DNA of 64,000 nt, taken from positions 1 to 64,000 of the forward strand of contig JADJPJ010000083.1 in NCBI GenBank assembly GCA_016713325.1, read 5' to 3'. Made by a program: the position numbers and the translations under genes. The DNA is from Candidatus Flexifilum affinis. Its GTDB lineage: Bacteria; Chloroflexota; Anaerolineae; Aggregatilineales; Phototrophicaceae. How positions within the stretch are numbered: position 1 is the stretch's first letter; every line of letters begins with the position of its first letter. Below, piece by piece: positions 35,558 through 43,810 of this stretch. Under the pieces are notes generated by a model. That model saw only the letters and a list, made by a program, of their open reading frames with translations, did no database searches and was not told where the DNA came from.

Positions 35558-37429
35558 TCACCGCACCGACACCGACTCCATCACCTGGGCGGCCAGATCG
35601 TAGCGCCCGAAGGCCGGGATCAGGTATGCGCCGCGCACGAAATCCTTCATCGACGCCAGCAGCTCCTGGGCGATGCGTACGCCCTCCTGAGCCGCGTGAT
35701 CGCCGGCATCCTCCATTCGCTTGAGGATGTGCTGCGGAATGGTGATTCCGGGGATCTCGTTGTCGATGAAGCGGGCGTGGCGCAGGCTGTACAGCGGCAT
35801 GGTGCCGAGCAGCACCGGCAGGCGCAGCGGCTCCCCGACGATCTCCTCGTAGCGCTTCAGGAAGCGCTCGATCCGCTCTGGTTCGAAGCAGGGCTGGCCC
35901 AGCGCGAAGTCGGCGCCGGCGTCAAGCTTCTTGCGCAGTACGTCGATCTCCTTGTCCAGCTCGTCTGCGCCCATGTTGAGCGCGCAGCCGACGGTGAAGC
36001 TGGTCGGCTGGCCGATCGAGTTGCCGGCCTGATCCACCCCGGCGTTCATCTTCTGCTTGACCAGCCGGATCAACCCCGAGGGCACAATGTCGTAGTTGTC
36101 CATCGCTTCGGGGTAGTCCCCGATGCGCGTCGGGTCGCCCATGGCCACGAAGATATTGCGCACGCCCAGCGCATGCGCGCCCAGCAGGTCGCCCTGCACG
36201 CGCAGCAGATTACGCCCGCGCACCGGGAAGTGCAGGACCGTCTCCGCGCCCAGGCGGGTTTGCAGCACGCTGCACGCCGCCCACGGGCTGAGCCGCATGC
36301 GGGCCGTCGGGCTGTCGGCGATGTTCAGCACGTCGGCGCCGGCCTCGCGCAGCATCTCCGCCGACTCGATCAGCCGCTCCAGGTTGTGCGAACGCGGCGG
36401 CGCCATCTCCACGCTGAACAGGAACTTGCCGTTCAGCAGTTTGTGATAGAACTCGGAGGGCATCTCCGCTGCCGCCGCGTCCTCGTCTTTCTCGTCGGCG
36501 CGGACCACAATTTTAGGCAGGTGCGGCAGCGGCCGACTCGTGTCGTCGAGCGCGATGCGCATCGCCTGGATGTGTTCCGGCGTGGTGCCGCAGCAGCCGC
36601 CGATCACGTTCACGCCGATGGCGTGGAGCATCAGCGCATTCTCGCCGAAGTACTCGGTGGTCGCCGGGTACATCATGCGCCCGCCCGCCGAATGTGGGAA
36701 GCCGGCATTCGGCATGGCCGAGAAGCGCCCGTCCGGCACGCTGTCCTTCATCTGCCGCACCACGCGCAGGATCTGCGCCGGGCCGCCGGAGCAGTTGACG
36801 CCGATCACGTCGGCGCCGGCATCGGCCAGACGCCTGGCCACCGCCCCCGGCAGATGGCCGGAGACGGTGCGGTCGTCGCGGGTGAAAGTCATCTCGCAGA
36901 TCACCGGCACGCCGGCGGCGACCTCGCGCGCCGCTTCCAGGGCCAGCACCAGCTCGTCGACATTGGTAAAGGTCTCGCAGACGATGGCATCCGCGCCCGC
37001 CGCGACCAGCGCCACGATCTGCTCGGCGAAGATGGCGCGGGCATCCTCCGGCTTCATGCGGCCGTACGGTTGAATGCCCGTGCCCAGCGGCCCGACCGAT
37101 CCGCCGATGTAGACGTTTTCCCGGCCGCTCTCGCGGATGGCCTGCTTGACCAGTTCCACGCCCGCCCGGTTGATCTCGGCGACCTTGTCCTCCAGGCCGT
37201 GGTCTTCCAGCTTGAGCCGGTTGGCGCCGAAGGTATTGGTCTCGATCAGCTCCGCGCCGGAGTCGAGATACGCCCGGTGCACGCCCTTGATCTGCTCCGG
37301 GTGCGTGATGTTGTAATGGTCGAAGCAGCCGTCGATCGGCACGCCCTGGCTGTGCAGCAGGGTGCCCATGGCGCCGTCGGCCAGGATCGGCGCGCCGGAC
37401 TCAAGTCGTTGGCGTAGCGTGGCAGACAT
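35558..37429 (-). CDS. Homocysteine S-methyltransferase / methylenetetrahydrofolate reductase fusion
   Basis: About 623 residues from ATG 37429. The N-terminal half is an Hcy-methyltransferase barrel: ILADGAMGTLLHSQGVPID, GVNCSGGPAQILRV and GGCCGTTPEHIQAM, whose Cys residues bind the catalytic zinc. The C-terminal half is an MTHFR-type TIM barrel: FLFSVEMAPPRSHNLERLIE, NIFVAMGDPTRIGDYPEA, FTVGCALNMGADELDKEIDV, FALGQPCFEPERIERFLKRY. Same layout as YitJ-type bifunctional enzymes: the reductase makes 5-methyl-THF and the other half methylates homocysteine. Works in the same pathway as metH 1.4 kb away, but no SAM riboswitch is visible here. Confidence 0.92.
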   Translation of the reverse strand: MSATLRQRLESGAPILADGAMGTLLHSQGVPIDGCFDHYNITHPEQIKGVHRAYLDSGAELIETNTFGANRLKLEDHGLEDKVAEINRAGVELVKQAIRESGRENVYIGGSVGPLGTGIQPYGRMKPEDARAIFAEQIVALVAAGADAIVCETFTNVDELVLALEAAREVAAGVPVICEMTFTRDDRTVSGHLPGAVARRLADAGADVIGVNCSGGPAQILRVVRQMKDSVPDGRFSAMPNAGFPHSAGGRMMYPATTEYFGENALMLHAIGVNVIGGCCGTTPEHIQAMRIALDDTSRPLPHLPKIVVRADEKDEDAAAAEMPSEFYHKLLNGKFLFSVEMAPPRSHNLERLIESAEMLREAGADVLNIADSPTARMRLSPWAACSVLQTRLGAETVLHFPVRGRNLLRVQGDLLGAHALGVRNIFVAMGDPTRIGDYPEAMDNYDIVPSGLIRLVKQKMNAGVDQAGNSIGQPTSFTVGCALNMGADELDKEIDVLRKKLDAGADFALGQPCFEPERIERFLKRYEEIVGEPLRLPVLLGTMPLYSLRHARFIDNEIPGITIPQHILKRMEDAGDHAAQEGVRIAQELLASMKDFVRGAYLIPAFGRYDLAAQVMESVSVR

Positions 37430-37643
37430 TCGAGATCCCTTCTCAATCATACGCGGGCATTGCTTGTCCAACTGCACTCCCATGTTTCGAACTGTTTCTT
37501 CGCCTGCCCAGGCGCTGGGGTGGTGACAGGATCGTGCCGAATCCTGGACCTCCGCATTCGGTTCCCCCTCGCCTCGCTTGCTAAAGCGGTCTTGCTCACA
37601 TGCTTACGTGGGGATCAGGGGTGAGGTGTATGTTTTCGCTTCG

Positions 37644-38045
37644 TCACCAATCCGGGCAGGTGCGGGTGAACACGATCCGTGTGCCGTTCCGCTGCGGATC
37701 GGCCACCAGTTGGAACGGTGGCGGGCTGTAGTCGGCACTGAAATTCCCGCTCACCACCGCCGCCCGCGTCAGCTCGGCCGCCCGCTGGCGATACCACGCC
37801 TCGATCGTCTCCGGGCGGTCCGTCGTGAAGAAGATCCGCTGCTGCGTCGAGAGGAACTGCGATGTCTCCGACACCAGTTCCGCCTCCGGGTACAGCCAGT
37901 CGTCGCGCCAGAAGTCCGCCGTGCACTGCGTGTAAAAGAACGTCACACCGCCGACCACCAGCAGCACTGAGGCCAGCAGCACCACCGTGAAGCCGGAGAA
38001 CAGGCCTCGCGACGGTCGGGTATCCTGGCCCTCGTAAACGCCCAT
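37644..38045 (-). CDS. Small membrane-anchored protein (paralogue 1)
   Basis: 133 residues with one N-terminal membrane helix (FTVVLLASVLLVVGGVTFFY, about 18-38) and an outward domain of about 90 residues: YPEAELVSETSQFLSTQQRI, FFTTDRPETIEAWYRQRAAE and a terminal RIVFTRTCPDW. The layout and YP(E/D)AE...T(D/A)xPxxxxxWY pattern match the next gene upstream, so they are paralogues. One Cys beyond the helix and one at the end might pair. Function unknown. Confidence 0.65.
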   Translation of the reverse strand: MGVYEGQDTRPSRGLFSGFTVVLLASVLLVVGGVTFFYTQCTADFWRDDWLYPEAELVSETSQFLSTQQRIFFTTDRPETIEAWYRQRAAELTRAAVVSGNFSADYSPPPFQLVADPQRNGTRIVFTRTCPDW

Positions 38046-38063
38046 TATGATCCCTCCGCCCGG

Positions 38064-38468
38064 TCAGTTGGCGCAGGTGCCGAACAGAATGACGAGGCTG
38101 CCCACCCCGTCATCCGCCTGCGACACGCTCACGCTGCTCTGGGCGATGTTGTACAGGAACGGCCGCGTCCGCGCCCACTCGCGCAGCAGCGAACCGGTCT
38201 GCACGGCGTACCATGACCGCACGTCGTCCGGTGGATCGGCTGTGTACAGCGTGATCACGGTGTTGCCCATGCCCAGCTCGGTCATGAAGTTATGCGTCCG
38301 AATGCGCACTTCTGCGTCGGGATAGATCGGCAGGCGCTGGTTCAGGTAGTGGTAGCACACCCGATCCAGCCCGGTCAGCACGCCGCCGACGGTCAGCAGG
38401 ATCACTGCGGTCAGAATAAAGAAGGCGCGCACCCGATACCCGGCGCGTCGAGGTCGATGCAGATCCAT
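38064..38468 (-). CDS. Small membrane-anchored protein (paralogue 2)
   Basis: 134 residues with one membrane helix (AFFILTAVILLTVGGVLTGL, about 15-35), then VCYHYLNQRLPIYPDAEVRI, NTVITLYTADPPDDVRSWYA and a terminal LVILFGTCAN. Like paralogue 1 it carries a Cys just after the helix and one near the C terminus. The two genes are 18 bases apart and surely co-transcribed. Unknown function, extracytoplasmic location inferred. Confidence 0.65.
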   Translation of the reverse strand: MDLHRPRRAGYRVRAFFILTAVILLTVGGVLTGLDRVCYHYLNQRLPIYPDAEVRIRTHNFMTELGMGNTVITLYTADPPDDVRSWYAVQTGSLLREWARTRPFLYNIAQSSVSVSQADDGVGSLVILFGTCAN

Positions 38469-38783
38469 GATGTGTCCTAGGCAACCACGCTTTCTGTTTC
38501 CCGGTCTCGCGGTCTGATGCGCCGCCGAGGACTAAATCGCCTCGGCTAGCGAACCGACAGGTCCACTGAAGGGACCAAAATCGCGCTGCTTCAGGCCCTT
38601 TCGTGGCCTTTGCCTGGCTAGGGGGTGATAAAGCCTGACAAAATGCGGAGGTGTCTGTAGGGACGCGATTTTTCGCGTCCACACTTGTCGGACAGCAAGA
38701 ATGCTGTCCCTACGATCTCCGCATGTGGTCTCTCACCTCCTGGCGGCACCGGAAAACCGGGGGTGAGGGGCTCTCTAATCCCC
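38469..38783. other. Intergenic region filled with dispersed repeats
   Basis: No gene. 38523-38622 is a copy of repeat family 2 (arms GCCGAGG/CCTCGGC, then ACCGACAGGTCCACTGAAGG); its inverted relative lies at about 49225-49355. 38657-38713 is a composite double palindrome of family 1. 38752-38785 carries the G-rich GGGGGTGAGGGG motif. Confidence 0.65.
38657..38713. repeat. Composite double palindrome (family 1)
   Basis: GTAGGGACGCG / CGCGTCC is followed after eight bases by CGGACAGCA / TGCTGTCCCTAC, so two hairpins sit inside an outer inverted repeat GTAGGGAC...GTCCCTAC. The same composite occurs at 52451-52506 with different inner stems. Confidence 0.75.
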
Positions 38784-41700
38784 CTATGCTTCCTCGATCT
38801 GCTGCACCCGATCCACGCCGACGTTGTAATACTTGGCGGACGGGTGGTGGACGAAGATCGCCGCCGTCGACTGCTCGGGCACCCACTGATACGACTCGGT
38901 CAGCTCCATGCCCAGTTCGTCGCGCACCGCCGGCAGCAGCTCGACCACCAACCGGTGATCGCTCAGGTCCGGGCAGGCCGGGTAGCCCCAGCTATAGCGC
39001 TTGCCGCGCTCCGCCGGGATATTCAGCCCCCGGTTGACCACCGTGGCGTTCACGTATTTGGCCGTGGCTTCCGCCGTCTGCACCGCCAGCCCGTGGAAGA
39101 AGTAGGCGGCGCTGTAGTCGTTGGCGTTTTGCAGCCGGTCGAATTCCGCCGTGGCCTGCTCGCCGACCGTCACCACCTGGAAGGCGACCGTATCCACCAC
39201 GCCGGAGTCCGCCGGGGCGAAATAGTCGCTGATGCACAGGTGCTCGCCGAACGGCTGGCGCGGGAACGAGAAGCGGGCGATCTCATGTCGCTCCGGCAGC
39301 CGCGCCGGCAGTTCCCCGTTGGCCGCAGCCGCGAATGGGCGGGGGTCCCAGACCACCAGATCGTCGCCGTCGCGGTTCGCCGGGAAGTAGCCGTACACGG
39401 CCTGCGGCAGCAGCGTCCTGTCGGCCAGCGCGGCGCGCGACATCTGCGCCAGACGGGTCTCGTACTCGGCCTTCAGCGCTGTCCAGGCCTCGCCGTGAGT
39501 GTTGGTCGCGCCCCAGGACAGGCGGAACAGCTCGTTCTTGTCCAGATACTGCAGCACGATCTCCAGCGGCATCTCCCGGATCGTCCGTGCTCCCCAGAAG
39601 GGCGGCTTCGGGATGTTCGGCGCCGGCTCGACCGTGCTCTGGCCGTTCAGCGTGCGCGACCGGCGGATCGGGGCGGGCTTGTCCATCTCGGCGTAGGCTT
39701 CTGCCTTGTTCTGCTCCACGAAGGCCTCGCGGCCATTCGCGCTGCTCAGCCGGTCCATTACCTCCAGACCCTCGAAGGCGTCCTTGCAGTAGAAGACACC
39801 CGGCTCATAAGGCGCGTCGCTGCCCTCCAGGAAGAGGATGCGCCGCCCGAATTTGCGGTTGATGGCCGCGCCGCCGATCAGCACGGGGAACTCCAGCCCG
39901 CGTCGCGCCAGCTCGTTAACCACCAGCGGCATCTGCTTGGATGTGCTCACCAGCAGGGCGCTCAGGCCGATGGCGTCGGCCTTGTGCTCGATGGCCCGGT
40001 CGATGATCGTGTTGACCGGCACCTGCTTGCCCAGGTCGAACACCGTGTAGCCGTTGTTGCTCAGGATGGTCTTGACCAGGTTCTTGCCGATGTCGTGCAC
40101 GTCGCCGTAAACCGTGGCCAGCACCACCGTGCCCTTCGAGGTGCCCTCGACCCGGTCCATGAACTGTTCCAGGTAGCCGACAGCCTTCTTCATCGCCTCG
40201 GCGCTTTGCAGCACGAACGGCAGGATCAGCTCGCCCGCGCCGAACTTGTCGCCCACTTCTTTCATGGCCGGCAGCAGCACGTTGTTCAGCACGCCGACGG
40301 CATCCTGACGGGTCAGGCAGTCGTCGATCAGCGCTTCCAGCCCCTCTTTCTTGCGGTGGACGATCTGCCAGTGCAGCGCTTCTTCGCTGGTCATGTCGGC
40401 CGTTGGGTCTTCGACCTGGACGCCGCCGACCTGGACGGAATTCTGCTCGAAGTATTGAATGAAGCGGGGCAGTGCGTCCTGGTCGCTGTTGAAGATCAAA
40501 TCGTTGGCCAGTTTACGCTGGTCTTCCGGGATTTCGGCATAGGGCGTGATGTGCGCCGGGTTGACGATGGCCATATCCAGCCCCGCCGCCACCGCATGGT
40601 ACAGGAAGACGCTGTTCAGCACGCCGCGCGCCGCCGGCGTCACACCGAACGACACGTTGCTCACGCCCAGTGCCGTCATCACGCCGGGCAGGTTCTGCTT
40701 GATCAGCCGGATACCCTCGAGCGTCTCGACGGCGTCGTTGCGCAGCTCCTCCTGGCCCGTCGTTAGCGGGAAAGTCAGCGTGTCGAAGATCAGGTCTTCC
40801 GGCGCCAGGCCGTAATCATTCACGGCGATCTCGGCGATGCGCTGGGCGATGGCCAGCTTCTTGTCGCGCGTATGGGCCATACCCACCTCGTCGATGGTCA
40901 TCGACAGCACGCCCGCGCCGTATTTCTGGGCGATCGGCATCACCTTGTCGATGCGCTCGCGCCCGTTCTCCAGGTTGTTGCCGTTGATGATGGCGCGCCC
41001 CGGATACACCGACAGCGCCGCCTCCGCCACGTGCGGTTCGGTCACGTCGATGATCAGTGGCGCCTCGACCGACATCGCCAGCTTCTTGACCAGGATGCGC
41101 ATCTGCTCGGCCTCGTCGGCCCGCTCAGTCAGCGCCACCTGCACGTCGAGCATGTGCGCGCCGCTCTCGATCTGCTGGATGGCGATCGGCAGCACGGCGT
41201 CATAGTCGCCGGCCAGGATCAACTGCTTGACCTTGCGACTGCCCTGGGTGTTGACGCGCTCGCCGATCATCGTCGGGCCGGGGTTCTGGACCATCGGCAC
41301 GGCGCGCATGTTGCTCGACGTGCTGGCCACCAGTTCGACCTCGCGGTCCAGCGGCGGGCGGCGTCCGGCGGCGCCTTCGACCAATTCCTGGTGCGAATGC
41401 CCATGCACCTTGCGGTAGAGCAGGTCGATGTGCTCCGGGCGGGTGCCGCAGCATCCGCCGACCACGCCCACGCCCCAGCGGGTGAACTCGGCCACCATCT
41501 CGCTGAACGGCTCCGGTTCCATCGGGTAGACCGCCTCGCCGTCGACGTTGATCGGCAGACCGGCATTCGGCAGGATGCTGATCGGCAGCGGGCTGTGCTC
41601 GGTCAGGTACTTGACCGGCTCGCGCATGTACTCCGGCCCGGTCGAGCAGTTCAACCCGATCACGTCGATCGGCAGGGCCTCGAGCGTGGCCACCGCGCTG

Positions 41701-42368
41701 GCGATGTCCGTGCCGAAGAGCATGCGTCCGCTGGTGTCGAGTGTGACCTGCACCTGCAAGGGGACGCGCACGCCGGCGTCCTCGAAGTAGCGGTTGATGC
41801 CCCATACGGCCGCCTTTACCTCCAGGATGTCCTGGCTGGTCTCCACCAGCAGCACATCCGCGCCGCCCTCGACCAGCCCCTGCGCCTGGGTGTAGAAGAT
41901 CTGGGCCAGTTCGTCGAAGGTGATGTTGCTGAGATCCGGGTCGTCGCCGCTGGGCAGCTTGCCCGACGGGCCGATGCTGCCGGCCACAAAGCGGGGGATG
42001 CCCGTTTCGCGCTCGAAGCGGTCGCACACCTTTCGCGCCAGCGCCGCCGCCGCCCGGTTGATCTCCAGGCAGCGCTCGCCCAACCCGTATTCGCCCAAAG
42101 TGAGCGGATTAGAACGGAAGGTGTCGGTCTCCACGGCCTCCGCGCCGACGGCCAGGAAAGAAGCATGAATCGCTTCGATCACGTCCGGGCGGGTGATGAC
42201 GAGGAAGTCATTACAGCCGTTGTACTTCTCGCCGCCAAAGTCGTCGGCCGTCAGGTTGTAGCGCTGGATACTGGTGCCCATGGCCCCGTCGAAGATGACG
42301 ACGTGGTCGGCGATCGCATCCAGGTAACGGCGGTTGGTGAAGATACGATTCTTGTAGCGTTGAGTCAT
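38784..42368 (-). CDS. metH: Cobalamin-dependent methionine synthase
   Basis: About 1194 residues from ATG 42368, full MetH length. Domain order: homocysteine/zinc domain (VIFDGAMGTSIQRYNL; VGGCCGTRPEHIDLLY), folate domain (TMIGERVNTQGSRKVKQLIL), cap and B12 domain (VVLATVYGDVHDIGKNLVKT with the axial His of DxHxxG near residue 755; IGLSALLVSTSKQMP), and the SAM-binding reactivation domain (SWGYPACPDLSDHRLVVELL; ELTESYQWVPEQSTAAIFVH then HPSAKYYNVG). It transfers the methyl group of 5-methyl-THF to homocysteine through cobalamin. The leader carries a SAM-I riboswitch and terminator. No frameshift in 3.6 kb. Confidence 0.96.
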   Translation of the reverse strand: MTQRYKNRIFTNRRYLDAIADHVVIFDGAMGTSIQRYNLTADDFGGEKYNGCNDFLVITRPDVIEAIHASFLAVGAEAVETDTFRSNPLTLGEYGLGERCLEINRAAAALARKVCDRFERETGIPRFVAGSIGPSGKLPSGDDPDLSNITFDELAQIFYTQAQGLVEGGADVLLVETSQDILEVKAAVWGINRYFEDAGVRVPLQVQVTLDTSGRMLFGTDIASAVATLEALPIDVIGLNCSTGPEYMREPVKYLTEHSPLPISILPNAGLPINVDGEAVYPMEPEPFSEMVAEFTRWGVGVVGGCCGTRPEHIDLLYRKVHGHSHQELVEGAAGRRPPLDREVELVASTSSNMRAVPMVQNPGPTMIGERVNTQGSRKVKQLILAGDYDAVLPIAIQQIESGAHMLDVQVALTERADEAEQMRILVKKLAMSVEAPLIIDVTEPHVAEAALSVYPGRAIINGNNLENGRERIDKVMPIAQKYGAGVLSMTIDEVGMAHTRDKKLAIAQRIAEIAVNDYGLAPEDLIFDTLTFPLTTGQEELRNDAVETLEGIRLIKQNLPGVMTALGVSNVSFGVTPAARGVLNSVFLYHAVAAGLDMAIVNPAHITPYAEIPEDQRKLANDLIFNSDQDALPRFIQYFEQNSVQVGGVQVEDPTADMTSEEALHWQIVHRKKEGLEALIDDCLTRQDAVGVLNNVLLPAMKEVGDKFGAGELILPFVLQSAEAMKKAVGYLEQFMDRVEGTSKGTVVLATVYGDVHDIGKNLVKTILSNNGYTVFDLGKQVPVNTIIDRAIEHKADAIGLSALLVSTSKQMPLVVNELARRGLEFPVLIGGAAINRKFGRRILFLEGSDAPYEPGVFYCKDAFEGLEVMDRLSSANGREAFVEQNKAEAYAEMDKPAPIRRSRTLNGQSTVEPAPNIPKPPFWGARTIREMPLEIVLQYLDKNELFRLSWGATNTHGEAWTALKAEYETRLAQMSRAALADRTLLPQAVYGYFPANRDGDDLVVWDPRPFAAAANGELPARLPERHEIARFSFPRQPFGEHLCISDYFAPADSGVVDTVAFQVVTVGEQATAEFDRLQNANDYSAAYFFHGLAVQTAEATAKYVNATVVNRGLNIPAERGKRYSWGYPACPDLSDHRLVVELLPAVRDELGMELTESYQWVPEQSTAAIFVHHPSAKYYNVGVDRVQQIEEA

Positions 42369-42404
42369 GGTTTTCTCTTTCACTCCGACCCGCCATCGGT
42401 CGTT

Positions 42405-42445
42405 CCAACAACAAAAGCGCCTCTCCAATGGATAAGGAGAGGCGC
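42405..42445 (-). terminator. Intrinsic terminator of the metH SAM riboswitch
   Basis: GCGCCTCTCC and GGAGAGGCGC (arms at 42445-42436 and 42426-42417, minus strand) with a 9-base loop are followed by TTTTGTTGTT. It lies between the aptamer and the metH start, where the expression platform of a transcriptional riboswitch belongs. Confidence 0.85.
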
Positions 42446-42477
42446 GGAGTGGTGGATCGAAATTCACCGTCTCGCTT

Positions 42478-42596
42478 CCCCTCATCTTCCTGAACCCCAC
42501 CCCGGCAGGTTTCAGACGGATTTGGCACCTTCCCGGCGCTCCGGGGGTTGCCGCGCGATCATAGGGCCGTACCCCTCACGCGCTCTTGATGAGAGC
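42478..42596 (-). promoter_or_regulatory. SAM-I (S-box) riboswitch aptamer
   Basis: Read on the minus strand: GCTCTCATCAAGAGC opens P1/P2, then GAGGGG, GGCCCTATGA, CGGCAACC, AAGGTGCCAAATCCG and the closing GAAGATGAGGGG. These are the conserved SAM-I blocks (ATCAAGAG, GGCCCnATGA, GGCAACC, GGTGCCAATTCC) in the right order. SAM binding should favour the downstream terminator and switch metH off. Confidence 0.88.
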
Positions 42597-42623
42597 AGAA
42601 CTTTCGTTTGATCTTACAGTCGC

Positions 42624-42652
42624 ATCGTAGCACAAGCGCCATATTGCGTCAA
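42624..42652 (-). promoter_or_regulatory. metH promoter
   Basis: TTGACG (42652-42647), 17 bases, TACGAT (42629-42624) on the minus strand, placing the transcript start just before the SAM-I aptamer. Confidence 0.65.
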
Positions 42653-42738
42653 GATTTTAACGCGATCTCGCAGACAACATGCGTTACAATGATCACGAGG
42701 CGCTGTTAGGTTTAACAATCGAGAGATGAAGGCGGTAT

Positions 42739-43224
42739 ATGGCTGAAATCGTGGTGTTCACCTTCCCCGGACGTCAGTCGGTGTTGGATGCGATCGAGTA
42801 TCTCGAGGATGTGCTGCACGTCAAAGTCAAGCATTCCGCCGTGATCGCCAAGGCCGAGGATGGCGAAGTCACGGTCCTGGAAGATGATATGACCCCGAAC
42901 GAAGGCGCGATCGCCGGCGGGACGCTGGGTGCGCTGCTCGGCAGTGTTGTGGTTGCGAGTCTGGGTGCGCTGCTGATTCCCGGAGTTGGGGCGCTGGTCG
43001 CCATTGGCGCGGGGGCCTTGCTCGGCGGCCTGATCGGCGGCACCACCGGCGGCGTGGCGGCCAGCCTGCTCGATCTCGGCGTGAATGACGCCAAGACCAG
43101 AGCGCTGGTGGAACGCCTGAGCGCCGGGGCGGTGGCGCTGATTGTCGAAGTAGAGGGTGACCCTGAGGGGCTGGCACGCCTGCACGACGAACTGAAGTCC
43201 CTGAACGCCGAGATCCTCACCTGA
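42739..43224 (+). CDS. DUF1269-type membrane-associated protein (copy 1)
   Basis: 161 residues: a ferredoxin-like N-terminal part (EIVVFTFPGRQSVLDAIEYL, KHSAVIAKAEDGEVTVLED), a long Gly/Ala-rich hydrophobic hairpin (GALLGSVVVASLGALLIPGV; GALLGGLIGGTTGGVAASLL) and a C-terminal strand/helix (AVALIVEVEGDPEGLARLHD). This is the DUF1269 layout, known from stress-induced bacterial proteins of unknown role. The glycine-zipper segment suggests membrane insertion or oligomers. Co-directional with the next paralogue. Confidence 0.82.
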   Translation: MAEIVVFTFPGRQSVLDAIEYLEDVLHVKVKHSAVIAKAEDGEVTVLEDDMTPNEGAIAGGTLGALLGSVVVASLGALLIPGVGALVAIGAGALLGGLIGGTTGGVAASLLDLGVNDAKTRALVERLSAGAVALIVEVEGDPEGLARLHDELKSLNAEILT

Positions 43225-43279
43225 CTCTGAGACAATCTGTCCAGATGGGGGGCGTTTCGCTACCCCAGGAGGTTATGCG

Positions 43280-43810
43280 ATGAACCATGAGAGCGTTTAC
43301 GTCGTGGCGGTTTTCCCTTCCCGAAAGCTGCTGCTCCGTGCCCTCGATCACCTGCGCGAAGACAAATCTCTGCACGTGGAGCGCGCCGCCATCATCGCCA
43401 AAGCAAAAGACGGCGAAGTGACCATCGTCGACGACTCGCTTGGCCCGGATGAAGCCGGCATTACCGGCGGCACCCTGGGTGCGGCGATCACCCTGCTGGG
43501 GCTGGTGCAGTTCGGGGCGCTGGCGCTGCCGGGCATCGGCGTGATCATCGCGCTGGGCGCGGGCGCGCTGGTCGGCGGCCTGGTCGGCTCGGCCACCGGA
43601 CGCTTCGCCGCCAACCTGCTGGAATCCGGTTATCACAGCGACCAGATCGAGGGTCTGCGCGTCGATCTTGAAGAAGAGCGGCCCGCCCTGGTGCTTCAGT
43701 TGAGCACGGAGCGGGAAACGCTGGCCAGCGTCCACGAAGTCCTGGCCCGTTATCGCGCCAAGCTGGTCGACCAACCCGCTGCAGCTACCAACGGTGCCCG
43801 AAACGGGTAA
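43280..43810 (+). CDS. DUF1269-type membrane-associated protein (copy 2)
   Basis: 176 residues, paralogue of the preceding gene: YVVAVFPSRKLLLRALDHLR, AIIAKAKDGEVTIVDDSLGP, the glycine zipper GIGVIIALGAGALVGGLVGS and PALVLQLSTERETLASVHEV. It starts behind AGGAGG 55 bases after copy 1. Tandem duplication is evident. The next gene may start inside its last codons. Confidence 0.82.
   Translation: MNHESVYVVAVFPSRKLLLRALDHLREDKSLHVERAAIIAKAKDGEVTIVDDSLGPDEAGITGGTLGAAITLLGLVQFGALALPGIGVIIALGAGALVGGLVGSATGRFAANLLESGYHSDQIEGLRVDLEEERPALVLQLSTERETLASVHEVLARYRAKLVDQPAAATNGARNG

Noticed and set aside
35696..37417. Long plus-strand reading frame of 573 codons opposite the homocysteine methyltransferase/MTHFR fusion
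   Set aside because: It mirrors a recognised enzyme on the other strand, is rich in His/Arg/Gln and has no domain; high-GC shadow frame.
37484..37643. SAM, SAH or cobalamin riboswitch upstream of the fusion enzyme
   Set aside because: None of the conserved aptamer blocks is present; only irregular short inverted repeats.
38685..40766. Plus-strand frame of 693 codons opposite the metH 3' half
   Set aside because: Same reason; no fold-like pattern and metH motifs are unambiguous on the other strand.
40872..42611. Plus-strand frame of 579 codons opposite metH
   Set aside because: Shadow of the metH gene with shadow-type composition; it would also run through the riboswitch.
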